From Chaenocephalus aceratus (lineage: Eukaryota; Chordata; Actinopteri; Perciformes; Channichthyidae), in assembly GCA_023974075.1 (NCBI GenBank), contig CM043797.1:14308178-14372177 (forward strand): a DNA stretch of 64,000 nt. Reading direction: 5' to 3'. The position numbers and the translations under genes are program-made. Shown one piece after another: positions 40,001 through 49,990 of the stretch (position 1 is the first letter of the stretch; every line of letters starts with the position of its first letter). Below the pieces are notes generated by a model. That model did no database searches, was not told where the DNA came from, and saw nothing but the letters and a program-made list of their open reading frames with translations.

Positions 40001-41451
40001 ATTGTTCTGAAGGGTTCATTAACCCTCTCACTTTAACTCATGCAAACTTTGATGAATCAGCAATAGCGACTGTTTCCACTGTTTTTACTTTCTTATGAAC
40101 TCGATTGTATTCTCCCAAAGTGTTTGCAAATCAGGGCTGCAACTAGAAATCACTTTCATTATAGATTAATCTGTTGAATATTTTCTTGATTAATCGTTTG
40201 ATCTAGAAAAGGTCAAAAATCGTAATAAATGTCTATCGAAGTTTTATGTCTTTAAATGTCTGCTTTGTAAGTCAAAGGTCAAATGATATGTTCCTTCATT
40301 TGATAGAAAATAATAGAAAAGCAGGAAATCTGAATATTTGAATATTACAATCACATAAATGATTACTCGATTACCAAACTAGTTGGGGATTATTTGTCTT
40401 TTGTTGAAGCTGTATCGCAAAGATGTCCAATGTCCAAGCTGTGAGACAGGCTTAAGCATGTGAATACGGCCTTTCGCAACATCCCTGTATGAGTCAGGTA
40501 AGCATGATTGCAGCATGAAGACACAAGCAGGCATGTCACTAAGAGTCAGACTGTATGAGTCAGGGTCGCATGTCACAAAACATGATGCTGCCCCCTCAGC
40601 ATACACTCAGCGTGCCACCTGATTCTCCATGAAGTAACAGTAAATGTAAATGTAAAGGCTGAATGAAGATCTCTCAAAGCCCCCTCAGGTAAAGTGTTTC
40701 ACATTCAGTGGGCCCCGGAGACCTTTTCAGGCAGGGAGCCAAGGGGGGGTGCAATTCCGCCGGCAGGAACAGAGCCAATATGGGCTTTCCCTTCACTACA
40801 GGAAGCCAGAGTAAAACAGCTATTGTCTACCGAAACAACACATGAACAACTTCTACTGGACTAAGATGTTAGAAAAAGAAAGTGTTACATAAAGGAGTAA
40901 ACAGTAAACAATGAGCCCAAGTAGTGGTAAATAAAGTAGTAAGCAAACTTTAATAAACCAGTAATTATAAAATATTATTTTTTAAATTGTTTTGTTAAGA
41001 TATTGACAATAAAACACTAGCATGATTACTATTTGTTTTTTCATTCAGACAAAATATAGGGATTATTTGTAATAATTATAATTGCACCTTATCTACACTA
41101 CTAAATGCAACCTAGTTTATACTATAGAAAACACACCAAACCTTTAAAGATGAAGTAAAACAGAAACTAGTGAAAGAGGAAGAAACTGCTTTGTGTTTGC
41201 TTTGTGAAGCATACCTGCACATAGTTTTCAAAGAACAGATTGTGAGTTTAAAATATATATATATATTTTGAACTCACCTTTTGATCAAAGTAAAGTGTTT
41301 CATAGCTGATGGGGCTCTCAGTTGAGGAAGATGAGCCCCCACGCCTGGAGAAAAGTTGTTGTTTGAGGGCGATCACATGCAGACAGCCGAGACACAGCGT
41401 TAAGATGCAGGTAACTGCAGCTCTGTCCACAAACCTCTCTCCAGCCTTCAT
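28068..41451 (-). CDS. prcp: Lysosomal Pro-X carboxypeptidase (prolylcarboxypeptidase)
   Basis: S28-family serine carboxypeptidase that removes a C-terminal residue following proline (known substrates include angiotensin II/III and alpha-MSH); acts in lysosomes and at the cell surface. Coding exons, 5' to 3' on the minus strand: 41278-41451, 37959-38099, 37773-37874, 37065-37246, 36351-36508, 32546-32718, 29808-29975, 29502-29689, 28068-28284. All junctions are GT..AG and the phases join to a 500-aa protein, close to the human length (about 496). The chosen start ([10 protein letters not shown]) precedes a hydrophobic signal segment, [18 protein letters not shown]; an in-frame Met 11 codons upstream would place a longer polar stretch before it. 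Catalytic triad by position: Ser181 in GGSYGG, Asp434 in NGGLDPWS, His459 in GAHHLD. N-glycosylation sequons include NNT, NYT, NTS and NIT. Introns are repeat-rich. Confidence 0.95.
31621..31965 (+). mobile_element. Possible solo LTR in prcp intron 6
   Basis: The block starts TGTTTGGGCACGG, has GGAATAAAATGCACAAATGG (a polyadenylation signal in the right place for an LTR R region) and ends TTGGCCGCTACA. The TG..CA form suggests an LTR, but no target duplication or internal retroelement was found, so this is tentative. Confidence 0.3.
33210..33666 (-). mobile_element. Probable solo LTR (Gypsy-like) in prcp intron 5
   Basis: On the minus strand the block runs from about 33666 (TGACACAGTTC) to 33210 (GACTCTCCATTGCTACA). 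It contains CCAAATAAACCACC, a polyadenylation signal, about 135 bases before the end. Fish Gypsy-class LTRs commonly end in CTACA. No gag or pol sequence is nearby, so a solo LTR is likely. The left (5') boundary and a target duplication could not be fixed. Confidence 0.4.
33758..34876. mobile_element. 1.1 kb non-autonomous DNA transposon in prcp intron 5
   Basis: Perfect 20-base terminal inverted repeats: CCAGGGGCCTCATTTATAAA at 33758-33777 and its complement at 34857-34876. Just inside both ends are related GTGCGTA/TACGCAC words. The flanks carry the same three bases, ACA (33755-33757 and 34877-34879), a possible 3-bp target duplication. No transposase frame of useful length is inside. A 3-bp duplication would suit PIF/Harbinger-like elements, but the superfamily is not certain. 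Confidence 0.8.
35089..35165 (+). repeat. 76-bp dispersed repeat, copy 1 (prcp intron 5)
   Basis: Begins GCAATTCCGCCGGCAGGCAC and ends GTAAAACAGCTATTGT. It matches 40751-40826 with only a few differences over its whole length; the similarity stops sharply on both sides. Confidence 0.85.
35655..35740 (+). repeat. Interspersed fish repeat tail with AATGT tandem
   Basis: TTATTGTAAGTCGCTTTGGA followed by TAAAAGCGTCAGCTAAATGC and then tandem AATGT units. This is a motif I recognise as widespread in teleost genomes. A similar TAATG tandem without the body is at 48065-48082. Confidence 0.6.
36760..37018 (+). mobile_element. L2-like LINE 3' end
   Basis: Plus-strand translation gives a short stretch with [16 protein letters not shown], typical of the extreme C-terminus of L2-like LINE ORF2, then an untranslated tail with TGTAAAGCGTCCTTGGGTTT, GAGGCGCTATATAA and a TTATTATTATTA end. 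The 5' part is absent. It sits between prcp exons 5 and 4 and ends about 45 bases from exon 4. Confidence 0.65.
37259..37385 (+). repeat. Interspersed repeat abutting prcp exon 4 acceptor
   Basis: Copy of the repeat at 6125-6355: shares TTCAAAGGTTTTATTGTCAT and CCCGAGCTCCTCCAA. Its edge is only about 12 bases from the prcp exon 4 splice acceptor (exon starts at 37246 on the minus strand), so the sequence upstream of that AG is repeat-derived. Confidence 0.75.
37486..37525. repeat. (TA)n low-complexity tract
   Basis: Run of TA dinucleotides with a short AAAATT interruption, in prcp intron 3. Confidence 0.9.
40134..40385. repeat. Teleost dispersed repeat (GGGCTGCAACTA type)
   Basis: Starts CAGGGCTGCAACTAGAAATC and continues ATAGATTAATCTGTTGAATA and CTTGATTAATCGTTTGATCT. 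I recognise this order from a very common teleost short repeat. It lies in prcp intron 1. Confidence 0.6.
40751..40826 (+). repeat. 76-bp dispersed repeat, copy 2 (prcp intron 1)
   Basis: Near-identical partner of 35089-35165 (differences include GGCAGGAAC for GGCAGGCAC and ATATGGGC for ATAGTGGGT). Same orientation, different intron. Confidence 0.85.
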
Positions 41452-41835
41452 CTCTGCTTCTGTCACGCACAGCTCACAACACACTGATCTGACTTCAGCA
41501 CATGATAGTCAAATCGCATGATCTCCCTTGCTGGCACTGTGAAGATGAGACCTGTCCCGTAAAAGAGAGGAAGTGAGATTCGCCTGTCAGCAAATCCAGA
41601 GAGGTGTAGTCAGACAGCATGTGACCTATATTTAGCAGCAGAGCAGAGACAGCCCGCTCGAGTACAGCAAGCATCAGGTTCAATGTCTGCTCAACACTTT
41701 AATAACTTTAATTTAACTGCAGCCGGCTAGCAGTCCGAAGAAAGCAGATGGTTACCAATGTAAATAATGCTCGCAGTGGTTGATGGGAGTCTGAGTTTAA
41801 CGTGGGCATGTTGCTGCTACGCTGGAAACACACCC

Positions 41836-44040
41836 GGGCCCTTTCTCATTTCTCTAACTCTCTTCCTCGACTCCTATCCTCGAGACTTAGTCCCGCCCAC
41901 AGGAGATGCGAGCCGAGGAGCCGAGGAGCCGAGGAGGGGAACCGAGGAGAGAGGAGGGGAAGCAGCAGGCGGTTAGAGAAATGAGAACTCCTCTTCTCTG
42001 AGCGGTCATTTAAAGAGACGTCCATTAATGATGACAGGAGGCACAGCAGCCCTCTGTCTAATGGACAGATGTGTTCATGACCACTTATATATTTACTTTT
42101 AATTCATTCACAGTGTGGTATAATGAGACAATAACAGGCTACAGATGCGGACACACACACACACACATATATGTATATATGTATATACATATACAATTTC
42201 AGAATCAAACAGAGCACTCTCATAATAACGTAACACTATCAGAGACTGGATATATCCCCCCCCCCCTCTCTGGTCGCTACAATGAGGAAAATAAATTACG
42301 GGCCAAAAGTTTTATTTACAAGTATTAAAAGTAAGCAGAGGACACCAAACCAACTGAGACCTGTCTGTCCGCTGCATCTACACACTGTACCACGCACACA
42401 CTACAGCTAACAGCCTAACAGCCGTTGTGTATTTTATTATGTGAAGCACTAAATGGTTTTAGAAAAATATGGACTCTTTGTTTGTAGATATCTACTAAAC
42501 TACAGCAAATAAAGATATTAGGCCTGTTATACTGAGTGATATAATATGACACTGCTCTGCTTTCTGCACGGACCTCACTGTTCTCTCTGGAAACATCGTG
42601 TCGCGATGAAAGCAGTTAATAAAATAATATCCAGGGCTGTCATTGGCTGAGATAATTCCGGCCGTGCGTCACGACTCTTTGAAACATCTCTGTTCCCGGA
42701 AATGCATCCACGAAGGAGCCGTGGAGGATCGTGGAGGACCGTGGAGGACCCATCAGTGTATCCTCGGTTATAGCTCCTCCAGAGAGCCTCCTCGACGCTC
42801 GATCCTCGAAGTGCATTTAGAGACATGGGCTGAAGTCGAATAGTCCATTTAGCTTAGGAACCTTCCTAAAGGAGTGAAATGACCCGGACGTCCCTCAGTG
42901 GCAGCCATGATAAGTGCCGTTCGAATTCTCTAGAATTATGAGAATGATAGGAAAGGAGGTTCCAAACTTCCTTTATAACCTCCTTTAGTTTAGGAACCAC
43001 TGGACCTCCCTAACCGACAGGACAAGCGAAAATGCTGCCCCACAATGCCTTGCGGCCGCAGCATTTGCCGTCACTCAACAGTCGGCCGTTCACGGAAACA
43101 ACCGATTATGACCGAGAAATTATATCATGAAAGTTACGGTGCTTATTAAGCATTTTAAAACGTAGGTGGTAAGTTGCCAAAGTGCTTTGTTTTGAACGTG
43201 CATCAGTATTATAATCAAAAAGAGAAATATGAACGTTAGTTTTTACTGAAATGATCAAATTTGATCAAAAATTTGATTCAAAAGGTTTGAAAATAAAGTC
43301 AACATTTCAGTCTTTACTGAGCTGTGTGGAGTTTGTTTAACTTTTAAAAGATGTTTGAATGGTGATATACACAGTGATAGGTGTTCAGGACTAACGTTTA
43401 TAATAAATACATTTGTATTGATTTTAAGATCTTTCCATCAATCATAGCCTACGTATTGGGATCATTGGTATTAATGTGGACCGGAGGGAGAGGGTGACGA
43501 GCATAAGTTTCACTTTCCTTTTTTATTTCAATTCCAACTTTGGTCATGAAGAATATGTTTCTCTGTTGTCCCCGTTCATAAAGCAAAGTAACAGCTTCAG
43601 AGCACGGTGCAGAGTCTCAAGATGACTTGAGTCTACTAGTAGTCCCTCGTTCTTATTAAACATCCATGTTGTAGTCCGCTGTATAGAAAACTGTAGTTTC
43701 CATAGTTCCCCCACAGCAGCAGCAGACGCACATTCAGGACGTCCGCTGGCGCATCATAAACACGTCGGATAGTGAAAGTGCATTCGGATTCTCTAAAGTA
43801 CCGCAGTCTCTTCTCCTAAGTCCTTTTGAATTCTCCTATGCACTATCCCTTAACCCCGTGACGTTTCACTCAGAGGTCAAGGAATAGACGATAGGGTTAG
43901 AACTTAGGAGCTGATCTTTGGACTATTCGACTGCAGCCCTGAGATGTCCTTCAACATGGCGCTGCTAAAATTCATTTCCGGGTCACTACCGGAGGACCGA
44001 GGAGTCGAGGACGGGGATTTGATGAAATGAGAAAGGGCCC
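41836..44040. mobile_element. Composite foldback/MITE region with outer inverted repeats
   Basis: GGGCCCTTTCTCATTTC at 41836-41852 is matched by its exact complement at 44024-44040. Twelve bases further in, TCCTCGACTCCT at 41864-41875 is matched by its complement at 44000-44011, so the inverted repeat continues with divergence for about 40 bases. A second right arm, GTTAGAGAAATGAGAA at 41972-41987, exactly complements 41843-41858, which makes a 150-bp foldback at the left end. No transposase frame is present. This may be one 2.2 kb element or several related ones inserted near each other. Confidence 0.6.
42827..43939. mobile_element. Inner 1.1 kb inverted-repeat element
   Basis: GGCTGAAGTCGAATAGTCCA (ending 42847) is complemented by TGGACTATTCGACTGCAGCC (starting 43919) with a single mismatch over about 21 bases, and looser similarity further in. 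It lies wholly inside the outer inverted repeat 41836-44040. There is no coding frame. Confidence 0.65.
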
Positions 44041-44453
44041 CGTTCAAAGCAAGTAATATACCGGAAACAAGTTCAAAGCACGCACCCATCACTAACGAGG
44101 CCATGTTACGTTTGTCACACGCATTAATCATACAGTCTATGATTAATCCCCGTTGTGTTGCCACGATGTAGGCTATATTTATTAAACCTCTGATAATGTA
44201 AGACTTTTATTGTGAAAGTCTATAACGGAATGGAAAATCAAGTATGCAACTATTATGTTTCTTTACACATTTATTTACCATAATAGTTTAAATCGTACAC
44301 AATTGTTTTTAACAAATATGTGTTTCATTAACATTCAATAGTTTTGTGAATATGATAATGTGGAGATTACCTATATTTAAAATCACCAGTGCTCACTAGT
44401 AACACAGGGAGCACGTCTGTAACCCGACACCGTTGCAATGAATCGACATCTGA

Positions 44454-44696
44454 CCAATCACGGCTTTGACCAATCACGGCTTTGATACGGCCACTAGTGC
44501 AGGTCAGAGCCATAGAGGTCAGAGCCCTAGGGCTCTGGTGCAGGTGAAGAGAATGTTGCTTGCTTCAAAAGTTGAGCAATGTTCAACTTCTGAAGCTTCG
44601 GCGGAAGAGTCAGCCAATCAAATCATATGCCAGTACAAGCTCTAGCCAATCAAACTGCGTGCTTGTGTGTCCGGGGCGGGAGATTAATGTGATTGG
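44454..44696. promoter_or_regulatory. CCAAT-box cluster with GC box
   Basis: Four CCAAT boxes on the plus strand (44454, 44470, 44614, 44646), one on the minus strand (ATTGG at 44692-44696) and a GC box (GGGGCGGG at 44673-44680). The first two CCAAT boxes are inside a 16-base tandem duplication (GACCAATCACGGCTTT). This is promoter-like in composition, but no gene starts nearby; it could be the internal promoter region of a decayed transposon. Confidence 0.4.
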
Positions 44697-45138
44697 TTGT
44701 TGGTCGAGTTTCAGACAAGCTCACCGGCAAGCTTCAACGCACACCGCAGTGTGGACGCTGCGTTATATTTCTAAATTGCATAGCCTGAATAAATTATCTA
44801 CAGGCTTGGGGCCTAACAGGTTAAAAAAAGCATTAGCAGTTCCTCTGGAGTCATCTTTGATGCTAGAACATGTTTATTCAATAGCAGGCTACATTAAAAA
44901 ACGACGGTTTAAGCCCTCTAGCGGGCACAACAAGGAACTGCAATCAAGTCAAGTTAGCGTATCCATGTTATCCATGATAACATAAATTGATTATTGACTC
45001 CTCTAAAGAATATATATTCTGTGATGCTGTTTATACCTGTGACAACTGGGGAAAACCTAGTATAGGCTAAGTCTGTGTTGATTTTAATCACGATCTACAT
45101 AGATTTAATTAACTAAATCCACTGTTTTAATTGTTCCC

Positions 45139-45222
45139 TATATTGCCCCTATGCCCTGTAAGGTGTCCTTGGGTGTTATGAAAGGCGCCCCCCAAAATAA
45201 ATGTATTATTATTATTATTATT
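45139..45222 (+). mobile_element. L2-like LINE 3' tail
   Basis: TGTAAGGTGTCCTTGGGTGT, then ATGAAAGGCGCC, AATAAATGTA and a TTA triplet run. The same form of tail occurs at about 36955-37018. Flanked on both sides by copies of a CCCTCTAG..GGAACTGCAA sequence (44901-44942 and 45223-45268). Confidence 0.65.
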
Positions 45223-46543
45223 ACGATGGTTTGCTTACCCTCTAGTGGCCACTGCAAGGAACTGCAACATACAATTAGCCACACCTGCATCGACATTATG
45301 GCATACTACCACTTCCGGTAATGTCTTTCAAAATAAAACTTTCAATATAGGTGTAGTAACTCGTTGTCGCCGCACGAAGGCAGTACATGACAATGATTGG
45401 CCATAAGCAATAACATGACAAATACACACTATTTAGTGTAATTATTTAATGTTATACAGATTAATTTTTTTAGGAGTTATTTTGTACACATAAAGGAAAA
45501 TAAGCACAACATCCCAATAGCGTTTTCCTCCAATTTCCCATATTGTGTTGACAAGGAGATGGGATTAACAATAAATCACTGCTGTTAAATCTAGGTAAAA
45601 AGGCAAAACAAAATGCTCGCCGGTTGTACGAAGGGATTACAGAAAATAATAAGTATAAAAGCAAAGTGCCAAGGTGTACAACAAGTCCGTACAACAAAAG
45701 ACATAATGTTACAATAAAATAATAACTGTGCAGTATATGGCAGTGTGCAATACAGTACATTACAGTTATGGCAAATATATAAAAAGATAAAGTTAGACAC
45801 TACAAATGATGGCAATACATGCTGGACAATCAAGAAATTTCACATTAAAAGAATATGAAGTACAACAATGTATACGAAACTACATGAACATATCCCTTCA
45901 AACAAATAAGAAGTGATACAATTGCATGGCTAGGCAGCAACCACAAAGGCAGAGAAATATTTACGTCTATGGGTAAAAGAAACAGCTGACAGACAAATAA
46001 AAAAGTCAATTAATTAAAATGTTTATATTTTCTACTGATGATTGCCAATATCTGAGGCCTTTCCAAATGCTTTATATCATATCAACAGACTAACGAAGCA
46101 ATGCATGTATGCTAAAAAAAAGAAAATGTCACATAATAATGTGTCAATGTAGCAATTATATGTGTTTCAATTAATGTTATCCGACACAAAAGAAATATTT
46201 TAGCAGCAAGTAGAAATCCTATATTGGAAACAAATATTTCAGTTTGTTATGACGGGTGCAAATAACTACACATAAATTAGATACAAATTGTATGCAGTTC
46301 TCAGAGCAGAAGAACCTAGCGGGGAATAAATGATTGTTCAGAAGATTTTAGGGCAAGTTTGAAAAACCTTTTTGCAACTTGATCAGACTTGGTCATCTGA
46401 AAAGCGTACTGTATGTAAACATATTGTTATCATTTACTGATAACCTCCAATGATCATGACACTTGTTGTCAGCTATTTGGAATCTGTAACAAAATACCTG
46501 GTATAACCTTTTAGTCACATAATACTGCTGGTGAAAATAAATG

Positions 46544-46549
46544 TTTATT
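46544..46549 (-). terminator. Candidate rab30 polyadenylation signal
   Basis: AATAAA on the minus strand about 340 bases past the rab30 stop codon. The vertebrate gene often has a long 3' UTR, so use of a more distal site is possible. Confidence 0.35.
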
Positions 46550-46889
46550 GAAAATGGATACTAAAGCCCAAACAGCAAAAATAAATCTGCCATTTGACCA
46601 TTAAGAAGGACAAATGGAGCCCTACTTATATTCCTGGATGCAACAGGCAGAAAACTATACATCCTGTTGCATGGCTGACAATATCTCCAGAACGACAGCA
46701 TCTAAAATGCTGGTTCCTGCAAGGCCAAACTAAAGTTGACTTACTTCCGTGTAGAGCTTAAAAAAAGGCATGGGGCTAGAAATGACTAAGAAGTGGCTTT
46801 CTGCCATCTTAGAGGGACCTAGGCATTGGGGCTCTGCCATGTGTCCTCTACAGTCAATGACTACTAAGTTACCATGTGCTGAGCCCTCT

Positions 46890-48655
46890 CTAATTGATGT
46901 TGCAGCAGGTCAAGTAACTGATGGCTTTACCCTCGCCGGGCATTGGGGCATTGTCATTGTTATCCAACTTGTTCTGTTTGGCCTCTCGAATGAGTTCGCA
47001 GGCCAGGTCCAGGAAAAGTTTCTCAACATTGTCGGACTCTTTGGCTGAGGTCTCCAGATACAGCATGCTCTGAGACTCAGCGAAGTCTTCAGCCCTCTGT
47101 CTCAGGACCTCTCTCTTCTCTGACAGATCTATTTTGTTACCTGTAAGACATAGAGCATTTATCTGTCATCACATGTGACAAGTATCACAACACAGTTTGT
47201 GTGTTCATCAGGGGGTGGGGATGGAAGTATGGCAAATAGTTGAAGTGTTGATTTCATATCCTTGATAACAGCAGCAGTTATTTCACTAGATGTACTGGTG
47301 TGAGCCAAAATGCTCACTAGTCAACTAGAAGGCGTTTGTTTTGGCTTTACTAGTTGTACACACTTTTATCAACTGGTTACCTAGTTAAGGTCAAAGTGTT
47401 ACTAGTTAACTGTTTGAAGCCCTGTTTTAGATTAATATTAAAGTGGTGAGGCTCACGGTTAGTTGGTTAGTTAGTTTAGTTACTAGTTGAACTAGTATAA
47501 TTCAAAATCCTCAACAGTCACACTGTTTTGAGTGTCTTTTAACATTATTAGTTTACGAGTGAGGCTGAAGATGTTCACTTGTTTTCATGTCAGTAGTTAG
47601 AGTTAGAGTGGCACTAGTGCGGTGCCTTGCATCACTATTAGGGCTTATGTTGGAACTTGTTGGAGAAAAATGCCACTAGTTGCTGCAAAAGACTGACTAG
47701 CACGAGTTTTTGTTCAACTAGTAAGACAGAATGCCAATCTAGAGTGACCAAATGTCAGACTAGTGTTGACAAAGAGCCAACTAGTGGGCGAAACTGCCGT
47801 ATAATATCAAGGATATTAAATTAAAACTAAAATGGCTTCCCATAATGAAAGTGGAGGTATTTGAATGCTTGTGTGTGATGATGCATTTAGGCAAAGACAG
47901 TGTCTAATATTTGTATTAAAATACAATTATTATGAAGTGAAAACCACACAAAATGTATGTTCAATTAAGTTTGAATGTAAGTGAAAATCAGTCAAATCAA
48001 GCACACACTATTTTGTACAGTGTTCTAATGAAAAACACTAAATAAATAAAGGACCCTTATTATGCAATGTAATGTAATGTAAATTATTCAAGTGAAAAGT
48101 AAAGCTTCTTACCGACTAATATAGTCACCACGGTGGTGTTGGCATACTGCTCGATCTCCCTCAGCCACTCTGGAAGGCACCTGAAGGAGTCCTCACAGGT
48201 AATGTCGTACGTGAGAATGAGGGCGTTGGCACTACGGTAATAACTCTGAGTGATGGAGCGGAATCTCTCCTGCCCAGCTGTGTCCCATATCTGCAGCTGG
48301 AAAACAAAGTATAAGAAATCAGCAACTTTCCATCCAATTGTTTACAAAACACAAAGGAATCTGATTTTGTATAAAACAATGTTTCAAAGTCTGGGTACCT
48401 TGACCTTCTCCCCTTTGATTTCCACTGTTTTAATCATGAAATCCACTCCAATAGTAGCCCCTTGTCCAGGTGGGAAAAGGCCCTACAATGAAAACAGAAA
48501 TAGAGAGTATGTTACTCTGTAAATGAATTACTTCAAACTCATAAACTCAGAATCATACAAACCTGAGTAAAGCGCCGGACAAGACATGTCTTCCCAACTC
48601 CAGCATTTCCAATCAGAACTATTTTGAACAGGTAGTCATAATCTTCCATGCTCAT
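46890..48655 (-). CDS. rab30: Ras-related protein Rab-30
   Basis: Small GTPase of the Rab family; the mammalian protein works at the Golgi and in autophagic membrane traffic. Coding exons on the minus strand: 48563-48655, 48399-48482, 48113-48296, 46890-47140; all GT..AG, phases join to 203 aa, the same length as human RAB30. Nucleotide-binding motifs are complete: P-loop GNAGVGKT (residues 16-23), switch I region [14 protein letters not shown] (64-69), NKID (122-125), SAK (152-154). The C-terminus TCCNIN holds the double cysteine for geranylgeranylation. Residue by residue it is very close to human RAB30. The first coding exon begins seven bases past a splice acceptor, so there is at least one 5' noncoding exon; a donor at 49869-49870 (GTAAGT on the minus strand) marks a possible one at about 49871-49990. 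Confidence 0.97.
47256..47816. mobile_element. ACTAGT-rich inverted-repeat element in rab30 intron 3
   Basis: Bounded by the perfect 12-base inverted repeat ATATCCTTGATA (47256-47267) and its complement (47805-47816), with imperfect continuation inwards (both ends reach GCAGTT and then CACTAG). Between the ends the palindrome ACTAGT occurs ten times: 47316, 47349, 47401, 47482, 47491, 47613, 47675, 47717, 47759, 47780. There are further near matches (ACTAGA, ACTAGC). There is no open frame and no obvious target duplication. It sits well away from both splice sites of the intron. Confidence 0.75.
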
Positions 48656-49990
48656 GATAAACCTTAAAAAAATAAAAGGAAACAATGGGGTATAAGTAAC
48701 ATTGAACATGAAATCACTGCATTGCATGTGTCCAAGTGGATCACCTTATAGTGGATGCTGATGCTACTGGCACAATTCTGCAAAGTCCTGAAGTTAGACA
48801 GTTAAAATGCTGAGGAAACAATTAACCATTGCATTCTCAGGAGGGCAACAGCTTACATTTGAGCTGAATAACCTTCACTTTTTAGTTAAATATGCCCTTG
48901 TTCAGAGTTTCAGAATGTACATTTTAATTCTGATCTAGCTCTGTAATATACGGTAATACACTAACAGCACTGGAAAATGGCTGATATATTTTTATTTTAA
49001 ATACTCAAAACTACTGATTACGTTCAACAAGTATCAGTATTCTAATAAGGTAATTCATTTTCTAGTTGCCCCTCCTTGATTCTGGTTTCATATGTCATAA
49101 AATACACATTCTTAACTTGTTTTTTATAGTCTATCATTAAAGCCACTGACCACAAAGAGGACATTTTTGGTCCCCTCATTTCCTAATAGTTTTGCTTAGC
49201 AGTTGTCAGGGGGTAGTCGTGCACCCTTTTTGGGTTATAACGGAGCCACGGAGGCTGGAGACACTGTCGGAAAGATTAATCTGCAATATTAAACGCATAT
49301 CGGTAGCTGATGGGTCTGTTGCTTCAGTCAGTGTCCACACATTACACAGTGAGATGCATGTAATGGATAGTAAAATACAACTTTAGTTTTCTCTGCAATA
49401 GATACCGTTACATTTGCTCCGACAGCAGCATTGAGAGGGGCCTATTCGTGCGTGAAAACGAAATACCTCATTGTAAAAGATAACAGAATAAATCAAACTG
49501 TTGCTTGCCAGACGATGCAAAACCCTGAATGGCACCCTGAATACAATGGTCCATATTCTATAGTTACAATTACTGAAATAATTTGCATACAATTTGTTGC
49601 CTGTGTCGCATTTCCTCTTCCGCCCTTTTTTCAAACTTGTTTTGTAATGCAAATCAACATTATTGCACATTTTGCACAGACAGAATCTGAGTTACCGTTA
49701 CATTTCTTCCCCATAATGATTCGCTTTCAGCCTCAGTCGATGGCCATTAGGGCGAAGCTAGCGAAGGTAGCATCTAGCAGCTACCGTGCAACTAGCCATT
49801 TTGGCAAAAATCTGTAGATGCAGGAGAGATATAAATCAACTCTACGAATCGAGAAATAGCTTTTACTTACCAAAAACAAGGGGATAACCCGGATTTAAAA
49901 ACACTTGGTATGCATAGGTCACCTCATCAAACAGGCAAAGCCACTGCTGGGCAGAGCATATTTCCTCTGGCTGTGTATCCTCAGCAGCTC

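Larger units (their letters stand above)
41452..46543. other. prcp-rab30 intergenic region, no gene seen
   Basis: The prcp 5' UTR and promoter should start here (about 41452-41700). The rest holds repeats listed separately: GAGGAGCC tandem units at about 41906-41940, nested inverted repeats (41836-44040), a CCAAT-box cluster (44454-44696) and a LINE tail (45139-45222). In human, DDIAS lies between PRCP and RAB30; no exon resembling it was found here. The 141-codon open frame at 44560-44985 resembles no protein I know. Confidence 0.6.

Noticed and set aside
44560..44985. 141-codon plus-strand open frame
   Set aside because: Overlaps the CCAAT cluster and repeat-rich DNA; no protein family resemblance.
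41452..46889. A DDIAS orthologue between prcp and rab30
   Set aside because: No exon with DDIAS-like sequence was seen on either strand; the interval is filled with repeats.
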